The notes under the pieces were generated by a model. The model made no database searches. It was not told where the DNA came from and saw only the letters and a program-made list of their open reading frames with translations. From assembly GCA_003447895.1 (NCBI GenBank), contig DLYC01000210.1:882-19485 (forward strand): a stretch of 18,604 bases of DNA. The letters run 5' to 3'. Source of the stretch: Lachnospiraceae bacterium. GTDB taxonomy: Bacteria; Bacillota; Clostridia; Lachnospirales; Lachnospiraceae. How positions within the stretch are numbered: the first letter of the stretch is position 1; each line of letters begins with the position of its first letter. Both the position numbers and the translations under genes were made by a program. Positions 1 through 7,880 of the stretch are shown one piece after another.

Positions 1-383
1 ACTTCGTCTGTGGAGACCTGGTGGAATCTCTCAATCCCATACTTGCGGCAGGCGTCCATGAGCACCGCTGTGCCCATGATATTGGTCTCAAGAAAGATCC
101 CTGGATTCTCGATCGAGCGGTCCACATGGGACTCCGCGGCAAAATTCACCACGACCTGCGGCTTTTCTTCCTCAAACAGCCTGTTCACACCTTCTCTGTC
201 ACGGATATCCAGCTTTACGAAGCGGAAATTCGGATTGTCCATAACCGATTCCAGAGTGGACAGGTTGCCTGCGTATGTGAGGCTGTCCACACAGATGATC
301 CTGTCTTCCGGATGATTCTCCAGCATATAAAAAATAAAATTGGAACCGATGAATCCGGCTCCTCCTGTCACGATAATAGTCAA
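1..383 (-). CDS. rfbB: dTDP-glucose 4,6-dehydratase, N-terminal part (runs off the left edge)
   Basis: This is the NAD-dependent short-chain dehydratase that converts dTDP-glucose to dTDP-4-keto-6-deoxyglucose, an early step to dTDP-rhamnose for wall or capsule polysaccharides. The first 127 residues are in the window. They show the Rossmann motif TGGAGFIGSNF near residues 7-17, then DSLTYAGN (the family's conserved loop), then FAAESHVDRS, and at the window edge VSTDE, which begins the STDEVYG stretch just before the catalytic Tyr-Lys pair. The start is a TTG at 381-383 with AGGAGGA about 7 bases upstream. The nearby ATG at 388-390 is in another frame and gives a meaningless peptide. The gene is downstream of the L,D-transpeptidase gene but separated from it by several hairpins, so it probably starts its own operon. 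Family assignment is secure; the exact paralogue name is less so. Confidence 0.88.
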   Translation of the reverse strand, partial: MTIIVTGGAGFIGSNFIFYMLENHPEDRIICVDSLTYAGNLSTLESVMDNPNFRFVKLDIRDREGVNRLFEEEKPQVVVNFAAESHVDRSIENPGIFLETNIMGTAVLMDACRKYGIERFHQVSTDE

Positions 384-415
384 CTTCCATTCCTCCTGTC
401 CGTATATCTATACAA

Positions 416-464
416 GGCGGGCCCCTTTTGGCCCGCCGCCTATAAGCAGCGGGGGCTCGCCCCT
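416..464 (-). promoter_or_regulatory. two GC-rich hairpins in the leader of rfbB
   Basis: Reading the minus strand, a small GGGG/CCCC hairpin (451-464 region) is followed by an 8-bp perfect stem GGCGGGCC/GGCCCGCC (416-423 with 430-437, loop of 6). The second stem ends about 33 bases before the TTG start of rfbB. Neither is followed by a real T-run, so they look like leader structure rather than a clean terminator. Function is not known. Confidence 0.35.
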
Positions 465-481
465 GTGTTACAGCACTCAAA

Positions 482-510
482 CTGCCGCACTGAGAAACTC
501 AGTGCGGCAG
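482..510 (-). terminator. hairpin terminator after the L,D-transpeptidase gene
   Basis: A perfect 13-bp inverted repeat, CTGCCGCACTGAG and its complement, has a 3-base loop and lies 40 bases past the stop of the gene at 550-2361. On the minus strand it is followed only by TTTGAGT, so the T-tract is weak, but stem strength and position fit a terminator. Confidence 0.65.
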
Positions 511-549
511 CCCGTTCACTTATTTATTTGATTCTTCTATCGATTCCCA

Positions 550-2361
550 TCAGGAGTAGTAAACCACTACTGCGGTTCCCCAAGGAATATTGTGATAGAT
601 CCAGTCTGCATTCTGAAGCTCCAGTCTGATGCAGCCGTGAGAATAGCTCTTGTAAAGAGCATCATCTACAGGATACAGATTGTAAGGGTTAGTCCTGGAA
701 TACTTGTCAAACAGGATCGAATGGAAGAAGTTGCCGGCGGAAATATGGGTGCAGAAAGCTGCACTCGTATACTGGAAGTCACCCCAGCCGTAAGCTGCGC
801 TATGCTTGGTCAGCTGGCCTTCTGTGTGGAACACACCGTTAGGGGTGTTGCTTCCACCGTGTGTGCAGGGCCATTCACCCTTGATTCTGACCCATGCGCC
901 CTTCTTACCTTTGTATACGCAGACCTTGAAGGTGCTCTTGTCGCAGAGAATGAGATAGTTCGTGTCACTGGAATAACTCTGCGCCTTCAGATCCATCTTG
1001 GTCATGGTCGCTTTACCGTCGGAACCAACCTTGATTCCTTCGATCGTAGTGTTCACAGCCACTTTACCGTTTGAATAGGTGTAGTAGCTTCCGTCCTCAT
1101 AGTACTTCCAGCCCTTGGTTGTAGCCAGACGTCCTTCTGAATCAAAGAAGAAGATGTTGCCGCTTGCAAACTTCTTGGGTCCGATGACCATCCTGCCGCC
1201 CTTACTTGCGTCAAGATAGAACTTGGACTTGGCGTTCAGTGTGAGCCAGCCGGTCTTCGCTCTTCCGGTCGAAGTCAGATAATAGTAGTCGCCGTCCTTG
1301 GACTTCCAGCCGGTCTTTCCCGCCGCGCCGGAGCTTGTGTAGAAGCCCCAGATTCCGCCCTTGGTCTTGACCCAGCCGGTCTGTCTCTGTCCGTTGTTAG
1401 CGAAGAAGTAGGACTTGCCGCCGATCGTCTTGATTCCGGTCAGCATCTTGCCGGTAACCTTGGAGGCCGGATACTTGCTGTCGACGAAATAGTAAACCTT
1501 GCCGTCGATGGTCTTCCAGCCGGTCAGTCTTGCGCCTGTAGGCTGAGATTTATATCTGTGGTCCGCAAAATAGTACTTGTTGCCGCTGATGGTCTTAAAA
1601 CCGGTCAGTCTGGAACCCACGGGCTTACTGGGATATCTGGAATCCGCGAAGTAATAGGTCTTGCCTTCGATGGTCTGCCAGCCGGTCAGCTGCTCGCCGG
1701 TCTTATAGCCGGGTGTGCGGCTGTCCGCGAGGAAGAAAACGTATCCGCCGATGGTCTTCCAGCCGGTCAGTCTCTGGCCGGTAGGCGCGCTCGGATATCT
1801 GCTGTCCGCGAAGTAATAGACGTGTCCGTCTACGGTCTTCCAGCCGGTCAGCTTCTTTCCGTTTCTGTAATAGAACATCTTCGTGCCGCTCTTTACCCAG
1901 CCGACCTTTGCTTCGGCCTTCTCAGCAGCTTCTTCTTTTACGAGCTCTTCCGCTGCTGTGGCAGCTGTCACATCGGCTGTCTCCTCAACGACGGCTTCCG
2001 GCTCCTCGACCGCCGCTGTCTCCTGATCGGTCACACCTTCCGTTGCACTCTCGGATGCTTCCTCTGTGGTCTCCTCAGTATTGCCCTCTGAAGGCACTTC
2101 CTCGGTCACTTCCTCAGTTGTCTCAGGCACAGTCACTTCTTCCGTGGTTTCCTCTTTGGTCTCCACGGTCTCTGTGGTCTCTTCAGTCTCCGTTTCGGTT
2201 TCTGTGACAACCTCTGAGGTTCCCTCAACCTCTGCGTTTTCCTGAACTTCTTCCACAACTGTCGCTTCTGTATTCTCTGCCTCAGCTGCCATAACTCCTG
2301 TGGCGGGAAGCGGAGAAAGTGTGAGAGATAACGCCAGCAGTACTGCTAATTTGCGTTTCAT
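550..2361 (-). CDS. secreted L,D-transpeptidase with cell-wall-binding repeats
   Basis: Extracellular enzyme of 603 aa, predicted to make or exchange 3-3 peptide cross-links in peptidoglycan. Residues 1-25 form a signal peptide (KRK, hydrophobic core, VMAA cleavage region). Residues about 26-150 are a low-complexity Glu/Thr/Val linker. Residues about 154-450 hold roughly a dozen aromatic YG-type wall-binding repeats of the form TGWKTIDGKxYYF. Residues about 459-603 are a YkuD domain with the catalytic motif SHGCIRL (His575, Cys577) and an upstream conserved His547. The start ATG has GGGAGGAG 7 bases upstream; a second Shine-Dalgarno-like AAAGGAGA lies about 20 bases further up. It has its own terminators on both sides and so is probably monocistronic. 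Its neighbour at 2629-4914 is a paralogue that has lost the catalytic residues. What the repeats bind is not visible from sequence. Confidence 0.92.
   Translation of the reverse strand: MKRKLAVLLALSLTLSPLPATGVMAAEAENTEATVVEEVQENAEVEGTSEVVTETETETEETTETVETKEETTEEVTVPETTEEVTEEVPSEGNTEETTEEASESATEGVTDQETAAVEEPEAVVEETADVTAATAAEELVKEEAAEKAEAKVGWVKSGTKMFYYRNGKKLTGWKTVDGHVYYFADSRYPSAPTGQRLTGWKTIGGYVFFLADSRTPGYKTGEQLTGWQTIEGKTYYFADSRYPSKPVGSRLTGFKTISGNKYYFADHRYKSQPTGARLTGWKTIDGKVYYFVDSKYPASKVTGKMLTGIKTIGGKSYFFANNGQRQTGWVKTKGGIWGFYTSSGAAGKTGWKSKDGDYYYLTSTGRAKTGWLTLNAKSKFYLDASKGGRMVIGPKKFASGNIFFFDSEGRLATTKGWKYYEDGSYYTYSNGKVAVNTTIEGIKVGSDGKATMTKMDLKAQSYSSDTNYLILCDKSTFKVCVYKGKKGAWVRIKGEWPCTHGGSNTPNGVFHTEGQLTKHSAAYGWGDFQYTSAAFCTHISAGNFFHSILFDKYSRTNPYNLYPVDDALYKSYSHGCIRLELQNADWIYHNIPWGTAVVVYYS
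1444..1851 (-). repeat. five tandem 81/84-bp coding repeats
   Basis: Residues 171-306 of the L,D-transpeptidase are four units of exactly 27 residues and one of 28, each LTGWKTIxGxxYYFADSRYPSxPxGxR. They are longer than the common ~20-residue wall-binding repeat because of an inserted ADSRYPS-like segment. The DNA is similar enough between units to invite recombination or assembly collapse. Confidence 0.8.
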
Positions 2362-2432
2362 TCTGTACTCCTCCCTTGGATCTCCTTTAATTGTTACAGA
2401 AATATTAAATATGTTACATTATTACTATGCAT

Positions 2433-2461
2433 ATTCTATACTACACTACCGACTGAAATAA
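2433..2461 (-). promoter_or_regulatory. possible promoter of the L,D-transpeptidase gene
   Basis: On the minus strand TTATTT, a 17-base spacer and TAGAAT lie about 70 bases before the start codon, below a very AT-rich stretch (2462-2515) that could act as an UP element. The -35 match is poor, so this is a suggestion only. Confidence 0.3.
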
Positions 2462-2523
2462 ATCCACCCTAAATTTTAATTTTCGCCTTTTTAATCGTTT
2501 TTTAACGAATCCTCAGAAAAGTG

Positions 2524-2550
2524 TGAGAGCTGCAGATTCTGCAGCTCTCA
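2524..2550 (-). terminator. terminator after the wall-binding pseudoenzyme gene
   Basis: Perfect 12-bp inverted repeat TGAGAGCTGCAG/CTGCAGCTCTCA with a 3-base loop, followed on the minus strand by CACTTTTCTG. It lies about 80 bases past the stop at 2629 and separates this gene from the next. Confidence 0.75.
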
Positions 2551-2628
2551 ACATCACATCACTATCAAACTCTTTCCGTCCCTTCCGCGCAGCCATCTCT
2601 GCCGGCCGCCGGATTACCGGGCCGGTCA

Positions 2629-4914
2629 TCAGTAGACGACGACCTTTGTGCCGTTCGGAACCGTGTCACGGATCCACTCCGCGGTATCCATCGATACTCT
2701 GACCATTCCGTTTGTCGATACGGCTTTTCCGACCGTGCTGTTGGCCACTTCCTTTGTCCCCTTATAGCAGGGAACCGAGCAGATCGCGCTTCCGCCGAAG
2801 TTGGAAATATACCAGTAGGTATAGGATCCGGCGTTCTCACTTCCCTCTTTGCTGGTGATCGTGAAAGATCCTCTGGGTGTAGGTGAGCTCGACGCGCCGT
2901 CCGCGCAGTAGCTGTAATCGATCCTGCTCCAATTCCGGATGCTTCCTCTGTAGACGCCGATCCTGTGTGAGGAGGTGTCGATCATGACCAGATAGTTGGT
3001 ATTACTGGAGTAACCGTCCGCCTTGGCGTTCATTGTGTCGATCAGCCTTGCGATTCCGTCGGATCCGATCCTGTAATTTCCGATCGTTGTGTTGACAGCC
3101 ACCTTGCCGCTCGAATAGACGTAGTACCTGTTTCCGTCGAGAGTTCTCCAGCCCTCAGAGGTTGCTCTTCTTCCTGTTCCGTCAAAATAGTAGAGCGTTC
3201 CGTCTACCTTCTTGACGCCGGTATACATTCTGCCGTTGTCCGTGTTCAGGTAATAGGTGCCGTCGCTGAGGCTGAGCCAGCCCGTGCTGAGCTTCATATT
3301 TTTCCCTACATAATAGTAGTAGGAATCCTTCTTGATCCAGCCCTGCTTCTTCTCGATCGTGCCGTCGCTGTTGATGTAATACAGGTTTCCGTTGATCTTC
3401 GAGACGCCGCCGGTCCTTCTGAGCGCGCCGCTGTCCTCGAAGTAGTAGGCCTTTCCGCTGATCGTCTTGAAGCCGGTCACCATCCTGCCTCTGTAAGAAG
3501 CCTTGTAGTTCACATAGTTCTCATCAATGAAGTAGTATCTCTTGCCGTCGATCGTCTGCCAGCCGTCCATGCGGACACTGCTGCTGTTAAAGTAGTAGGT
3601 GACGCCGTTGATCTTTTTGAAGCCCTTCACCATCTTTCCGATATTGCCGGCGCTGTAGCCCTCAAGCCTGTCGTCGGTCAGATAATAGGCCTTTCCGCCG
3701 ATGGTTTTCCAGCCGGTCATCATGACACCGAGGTTTGCCGCCTTATAGGCCTTGTAGCTGGAATTCTGGAAATAATAGCCGCTGCCGTCGATGGTCTTAA
3801 AGCCGTTCACCATCTTGCCCTTGTTGCTCTCGGAATAGTTCTTTAAGCGGGAATCGGTGAAATAATACTGCTTTCCGTTTATTTTCTGCCAGCCGGTAGC
3901 CATTCTGCCGTGTCTTGCTGTAGAGTAGGCAGCGCTGCTGGAGTCCATAAAGTAATACTTTGCTCCGCTGATCGTCTGGAAGCCTGTACGCATGACTCCG
4001 TTGGTGCCAAAGTAATAGACATATCCGCTGATCGTTTTCCTTCCGGTCAGCATCTTGCCCTCGGGCTGGCTCTTATAGCGCTCGTCGGCAAAATAGTACT
4101 TCTTTCCGTCGATCGTCTTAAAGCCGGTCAGTCTTACGCCTTCCCTGACAGAAGGGTATCTGCTGTCCGCAAAGTAGTACTTGGCCCCTTCGATCGTCTT
4201 AAAGCCCGTGAGCATAGCGCCCAGCTTCCAGCTGGGATAACGGCTGTCCGCGAAGAAATAGACGCTGCCGCTGATGGTCTTCCAGCCCGTCAGCATACCG
4301 CCCTTGGGAACGCTGGGATAGCGGTCATCCGCGAAGTAGAAGGTCTTGCCGTCGATCTTATGGAAACCGGTAACCATCTTTCCGGCGGAAGTATAGTAAT
4401 ACCATCTGCCGCTCTTCTTCTGCCAGCCGACCAGTTTGGCCTCTGCCTCTTCTTTGCCCTCCTCAAGGACGGCTTCCTCAACAGCTTTCTCTGTGGCAGC
4501 CTCCTCCTGAGCGGCACGCTCCTCATCTGTTAAAGCGGCTTCCCCGGCCTCGTCGGTCGGTTCTTCTTCCGCCGCTGCTTCCTCAGTCACCGCTTCGGAA
4601 GATGTCTCGCCGGTGTCTTCGCCGTCTTCGGTCTCGTCCACCGTCGTTTCCTCGGGCACTTCCTCTTCGGTCTGTTCGGTCTCTTCAGACACTTCTTCCG
4701 TAATTCCTTCTGCCGGCTCTTCGGTCTGAACATCCTCTGTCAGATCCTGCTCCTCCTCGGAAGCGGCAGGCTCTTCTGCCTCCTCTTCGGGGGTCTCTTC
4801 CGGTACGACCGTCTCTTCTGTCACCGCAGTTGTTTCTGCAGCCAGAGCGGAAGCGCCTGAAAGAGAAGTGATCGTAAGTGTGGCTGCAAGAAGCATTGCC
4901 AGTCTTCTCTTCAT
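2629..4914 (-). CDS. secreted cell-wall-binding repeat protein with a degenerate, probably inactive L,D-transpeptidase domain
   Basis: A 761-aa paralogue of the protein at 550-2361 with the same layout: signal peptide (residues 1-26, ALAAE cleavage region), very acidic Glu/Thr linker (about 27-160), a long array of TGWKTIDGKxYYF wall-binding repeats (about 163-625), and a C-terminal YkuD-like domain (about 626-761). The ends align clearly: SHGCIRL in the active copy becomes TNGMVRV here (Asn735, Met737), and the upstream His becomes Cys712. The rest of the fold is kept, for example TPRGSF and the C-terminal GTKVVVY. I infer a wall-binding or scaffold role without transpeptidase activity. The frame is uninterrupted, so this is not a frameshift artefact. 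The ATG has AAGGAGG 7 bases upstream. It is flanked by terminator-like hairpins on both sides, so it is probably transcribed alone. Confidence 0.9.
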   Translation of the reverse strand: MKRRLAMLLAATLTITSLSGASALAAETTAVTEETVVPEETPEEEAEEPAASEEEQDLTEDVQTEEPAEGITEEVSEETEQTEEEVPEETTVDETEDGEDTGETSSEAVTEEAAAEEEPTDEAGEAALTDEERAAQEEAATEKAVEEAVLEEGKEEAEAKLVGWQKKSGRWYYYTSAGKMVTGFHKIDGKTFYFADDRYPSVPKGGMLTGWKTISGSVYFFADSRYPSWKLGAMLTGFKTIEGAKYYFADSRYPSVREGVRLTGFKTIDGKKYYFADERYKSQPEGKMLTGRKTISGYVYYFGTNGVMRTGFQTISGAKYYFMDSSSAAYSTARHGRMATGWQKINGKQYYFTDSRLKNYSESNKGKMVNGFKTIDGSGYYFQNSSYKAYKAANLGVMMTGWKTIGGKAYYLTDDRLEGYSAGNIGKMVKGFKKINGVTYYFNSSSVRMDGWQTIDGKRYYFIDENYVNYKASYRGRMVTGFKTISGKAYYFEDSGALRRTGGVSKINGNLYYINSDGTIEKKQGWIKKDSYYYYVGKNMKLSTGWLSLSDGTYYLNTDNGRMYTGVKKVDGTLYYFDGTGRRATSEGWRTLDGNRYYVYSSGKVAVNTTIGNYRIGSDGIARLIDTMNAKADGYSSNTNYLVMIDTSSHRIGVYRGSIRNWSRIDYSYCADGASSSPTPRGSFTITSKEGSENAGSYTYWYISNFGGSAICSVPCYKGTKEVANSTVGKAVSTNGMVRVSMDTAEWIRDTVPNGTKVVVY
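3628..3987 (-). repeat. four tandem 90-bp coding repeats
   Basis: Residues 310-429 form four 30-residue units of the type TGWKTIGGKAYYxxDxRLxxYxxxNxGKMV. This second repeat class has a different insert (Tyr/Asn-rich, ending GKMV) from the 27-residue class nearer the N-terminus. A fifth 30-residue copy occurs at residues 450-479 after a short 20-residue unit. Confidence 0.75.
4051..4374 (-). repeat. four tandem 81-bp coding repeats
   Basis: Residues 181-288 are four 27-residue units with the ADxRYPSxxxG insert, the same class as in the paralogue at 1444-1851. This suggests the two genes arose by duplication or exchange repeat modules. Confidence 0.78.
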
Positions 4915-4937
4915 TTCTTTGCCTCCTTCATTCGTAT

Positions 4938-4952
4938 GTGCTTCTTAAGCAC
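4938..4952 (-). promoter_or_regulatory. 15-bp inverted repeat in the leader of the 761-aa wall protein gene
   Basis: GTGCTT and AAGCAC are separated by three bases, about 23 bases upstream of the start codon and just above the ribosome site. It could be an mRNA hairpin or an operator. Nothing else identifies it. Confidence 0.35.
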
Positions 4953-4974
4953 TTGTTAAAGATATATAACACAG

Positions 4975-4989
4975 GGGGGAATGTCCCCC
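4975..4989 (-). terminator. possible terminator after telA
   Basis: GGGGGA/TCCCCC stem with a 3-base loop, 28 bases past the telA stop codon. On the minus strand it is followed by CCTGTGTTATAT, with no proper T-run, so it is weak. Confidence 0.4.
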
Positions 4990-5017
4990 GCCGGGTTAAA
5001 CGATGTACATGCGCGCG

Positions 5018-6244
5018 TTAACCTCTGCTCGCCTGAAGAAGCTTCTCCCTCAGCTGGGCTTCGATGCTCTCAAGATCCTTCTCCGCGGCAGCTCTCTTCT
5101 GCTTGCCCTCGGTCTGGATCGCGATCACTTCGTCCATTGTGGAGATCAGCATCTCATTCGTGTGCTTGAGAGTCTCGATGTCCACGATCCCTCTCTCTGC
5201 TTCCCTGGCACTCTCTACCGTTGCCGTCTTGAGCTTCTCTGCGTTCTTCCGAAGAAGTGCGTTTGTCATATCGTTGACCTCTCTCTCGGCCTTCGCTGCC
5301 TGTGTCGAGTGCTCAATTCCGATCGCGATGACCATCTGGTTCTTCCAGAGCGGGATCGTATTGACGATGGTCGACTGGATCTTCTCCGCCATCATCTGGT
5401 CAGACGACTGGATCATGCGGATCTGAGGGCCTGTCTGCATGGCCACGGTCCTCGTGAGCTGAAGGTCATGGATCTTCTTCTCAAATCTGTCGCACTGTGC
5501 CGCCAGATCCTTGGCCGCCTGGGCATCCTCGGGAAGCCCCGACTGCTCCGCTTTTTTCTGAAGCTTGGGAAGCTCGTTCTCCCTGACCTCTTTGAGCTTT
5601 TTCTTTCCTGCCAGAATATACATGGACAGCTCTTTGTAGTAATTGAGGTTCAGGTCATACATGCGGTCAAGAAGTTCCACGTCCTTAAGAAGCGTCACCT
5701 GGTGCTTTTCAAGCTCATCCGCGATCGCGTTTACATTCTTTTCCACATTGTTGTACTTGGTCTTGAGCTCCTGGAGCTGGTTTCCCTTTTTCTTGAAAAA
5801 GCCCATGAAGCCCTTCTCTTCCTCGTCCACGTCAAAGTTCTTGAGCTCCGTGACAAGGCCGGACACCATGTCGCCTACCTCTCCCATATCCTTGGTCTTG
5901 ACGCTCTCGAGCGTCTTTTCGGAGAAATCAGCCATCTTCTTCTGTGTGCCGACGCCGTAAGTCATGATCGCCTTTGTGTTTGTGACATCGATCTTCTTCG
6001 CGAACTCTTCGACCTGGCGGAGCTCTTCGGGTGTGAGGATCCTCTCCTCAGGTTCCGGCTTCTGCGCTTCCTGCGCGGCCTTTGCTGCCTCCGCCTTCGC
6101 CGCCTCCCCTTCCGCGTCAAAAGTCAGCGTGGGCGCCGCCATTTCCGCGAACGGGTCCGCCTGCGCCGCCGCAGCTCCCGTAAAGCTTTCTGCCGGAGCC
6201 GTCTCATTCTGACCGAAACTCAGATCCATCTTCTCGTCTGCCAT
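5018..6244 (-). CDS. telA: TelA-family (toxic anion resistance) protein
   Basis: A 408-aa protein of the TelA family, linked in other bacteria to tellurite and other chemical or envelope stress; its biochemical role is not settled. Residues about 1-60 are a variable Ala/Glu-rich head. The rest is mostly helical, with the family's typical stretches: ITNTKAIMTYGVG-like entry (here VTNTKAIMTYGVG), FFKKKGNQLQELKTKY, a long coiled-coil region, LWKNQMVIAIGIEHS, and an ending in MDEVIAIQTEGKQKR. I chose ATG 6242-6244 (MADEKMD) because AAGGAG lies upstream. The longer TTG reading from 6268 has no convincing ribosome site and would swallow this one. It lies directly downstream of xpaC, the usual TelA partner, and probably shares its transcript. 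The 135-base gap between them holds a strong hairpin. Confidence 0.9.
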   Translation of the reverse strand: MADEKMDLSFGQNETAPAESFTGAAAAQADPFAEMAAPTLTFDAEGEAAKAEAAKAAQEAQKPEPEERILTPEELRQVEEFAKKIDVTNTKAIMTYGVGTQKKMADFSEKTLESVKTKDMGEVGDMVSGLVTELKNFDVDEEEKGFMGFFKKKGNQLQELKTKYNNVEKNVNAIADELEKHQVTLLKDVELLDRMYDLNLNYYKELSMYILAGKKKLKEVRENELPKLQKKAEQSGLPEDAQAAKDLAAQCDRFEKKIHDLQLTRTVAMQTGPQIRMIQSSDQMMAEKIQSTIVNTIPLWKNQMVIAIGIEHSTQAAKAEREVNDMTNALLRKNAEKLKTATVESAREAERGIVDIETLKHTNEMLISTMDEVIAIQTEGKQKRAAAEKDLESIEAQLREKLLQASRG

Positions 6245-6341
6245 AGTTCCTGCTTTCTCCTTTTTCAATAAGGTACTGCTTTTCTCGGTTTCCGGTTACT
6301 TTCCTGCGCGGCGTCCGTACTGCTCGTCCGCCGCTGTCGTG

Positions 6342-6359
6342 CCGGTACTCCCGTACCGG
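6342..6359 (-). other. hairpin between xpaC and telA
   Basis: CCGGTAC/GTACCGG, a 7-bp perfect stem with a 4-base loop, lies about 20 bases after the xpaC stop. No T-run follows on the minus strand, so it may be a processing or transcript-stability element that sets different xpaC and telA levels. Confidence 0.4.
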
Positions 6360-6379
6360 TACTGTAGTGTTCCTGCCTC

Positions 6380-7765
6380 TTACTTTTTCTCTTCCTGCAT
6401 CTGCTGGGCCTGCGCCGCTCCGCCGCCGTCTCCCCAGACAAGCGTCGTTCCGTAGACCTGCTCCTCTTTCTTTTCCGTGCTCTGTCCGCTCTCTGCGGAC
6501 ATTTCCCCGGGGGTCAGGCCGTCCTGCGCGAACATTGTCTGCATGACGGAGATGTCGGAGGAAACATCGAAGGCGATGTCCTGGAACATGCTGTCCAAAA
6601 GATTCTCAAACGCGTCGTTGATCGTATCGAGCGCGTCTTCGATCTCCTTCTTGGTCTTTGTGATATTCTCGCCGCCCGTCGTCTGCTTGTCCAGCTCTTT
6701 GTATGCGGTGAGAAGTTTCACGGTCGTGGGAAGGTAATAGCTCATGAGCCTTCTCAGCTCTGACGCGCTGGACGGCTCCTTGCGGACCTGTTCTATGATG
6801 CGGTCCATCGTGCCCTCGAGGCGGTAGAGCTTCTCGCTCATCTCCACGCCCGGAATCTCATCGTTGAGCGCGTGGATCGTCTTGATGTACTCGCTTCCCT
6901 CTCTGATGATCTCTCTTGCGACCGAAGGAAGATCGGAGTCCGCCGCCTCCTCCTGTACCGCCTTCGCCCTCAGCGCTTCGCTCTGGGCCCGGATTTCCTG
7001 GTACTGGTGATAGATCTCCTCCGTGAGGATCAGCGTGGTCTCCTGGTCATCGAGCCAGGCCTGGGTCAGGATCTTCTTGTCCATCAGTTCCCTGATGTCG
7101 GCGAGCACTTCTTCTTTCGTCCTGCCCGTCTTCTTCGCCAGTTTCTCGATCTCGATATACTCCTGGTCCCCGATCACCTTCCCGTACTCGTAATAGCGCT
7201 TCACGAGCTGCTGGTCTTTCCTTCCGGTCCGGATGGCATATACACATGCCGCGACCAGAAGCGCCGTCGCCAGAAGACCGAAGACGGTCCCGGCTCCCAG
7301 CCCTCCGGCCAGGATCGCGAAGAAGTTTCCGATCAGAAAAGGTCCGAAGACAAACAACCCAAAGGCGCCGCCCAGGATCTTGCCAAGGCCCGTCTCCCTG
7401 CTGACCAGCTTCTGAATAAAGGCAGTCTTCTCGGGGGACTGTCTCCTGAAGAGAGGCTCGCTCTGCTGCCTGTGCATCCTCTGTCCCTCGTTTCTGCCTG
7501 CCGAAGCGCTGTACCGGCGGTAGGGATTCTCATCATAGGGCCTGGGACCGCCCTGTCCGCCGCTTCCGCGGTATTTCTTTCCCCGCACATCCTGGTATCT
7601 GTCTGTCGAGCGGTACTGCCTTACGTCTCTCTGGATCGTCTCCGTGACATCCTTCACTGTCTTTTTGATATCCTCACTCAGTCCGCTGAAGTCATTGCGG
7701 CTGACGGCATCGTTGACAGCATTGATAATATCCCCGCCCGCGTTGTAAAAATCATTAAAATCCAT
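6380..7765 (-). CDS. xpaC: XpaC-family membrane protein (5-bromo-4-chloroindolyl phosphate hydrolysis family)
   Basis: A 461-aa protein. Residues 1-50 are amphipathic, 55-112 are a low-complexity Arg/Gly/Tyr linker, 129-151 and 154-178 are two adjacent transmembrane segments, and the remainder is a cytosolic helical domain. Just after the membrane hairpin, residues about 202-255 (YIEIEKLAKKTGRTKEEV and following) look like a small winged-helix-type fold. The C-terminus is disordered. XpaC was named from an indicator-dye phenotype in Bacillus and is commonly found beside TelA; direct enzymatic activity is not established. The start is ATG 7763-7765, with GGAG 6 bases upstream. The longer frame from 7867 has no ribosome site and lies at the very 5' end of the predicted transcript. 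It is driven by the promoter at 7881-7909 and read into telA. Confidence 0.82.
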   Translation of the reverse strand: MDFNDFYNAGGDIINAVNDAVSRNDFSGLSEDIKKTVKDVTETIQRDVRQYRSTDRYQDVRGKKYRGSGGQGGPRPYDENPYRRYSASAGRNEGQRMHRQQSEPLFRRQSPEKTAFIQKLVSRETGLGKILGGAFGLFVFGPFLIGNFFAILAGGLGAGTVFGLLATALLVAACVYAIRTGRKDQQLVKRYYEYGKVIGDQEYIEIEKLAKKTGRTKEEVLADIRELMDKKILTQAWLDDQETTLILTEEIYHQYQEIRAQSEALRAKAVQEEAADSDLPSVAREIIREGSEYIKTIHALNDEIPGVEMSEKLYRLEGTMDRIIEQVRKEPSSASELRRLMSYYLPTTVKLLTAYKELDKQTTGGENITKTKKEIEDALDTINDAFENLLDSMFQDIAFDVSSDISVMQTMFAQDGLTPGEMSAESGQSTEKKEEQVYGTTLVWGDGGGAAQAQQMQEEKK

Positions 7766-7782
7766 AACCGGCTCCATACATA

Positions 7783-7810
7783 AGGAATGTGCAGTAAAGC
7801 GGACATTCCT
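7783..7810 (-). promoter_or_regulatory. leader hairpin upstream of xpaC
   Basis: AGGAATGT/ACATTCCT, an 8-bp perfect stem with a 12-base loop, lies in the roughly 108-base untranslated leader just upstream of the xpaC ribosome site. A second 5-bp hairpin (GCAGG/CCTGC, 7839-7861) lies above it. Together they suggest a structured leader; I recognise no riboswitch class. Confidence 0.4.
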
Positions 7811-7880
7811 GACCCGCTTCGCTGCCTTTTCATGTACCGCAGGAAGCCATGAACCGCCTGCAGACACAAATTCACACTAT

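Noticed and set aside
1444..4374. The regular 81/90-bp repeats as a CRISPR array or non-coding tandem repeat
   Set aside because: The periods keep the reading frame and encode wall-binding modules, and the units diverge mainly at synonymous or variable positions; there are no unique spacers between identical repeats.
5003..6271. Plus-strand frame of 422 codons opposite telA
   Set aside because: It mirrors telA almost exactly, has a Leu/Arg-rich shadow composition, and lacks any family motif.
6872..7783. Plus-strand frame of 303 codons opposite xpaC
   Set aside because: Shadow frame without ribosome site; the opposite strand carries the promoter, start and two TM segments of xpaC.
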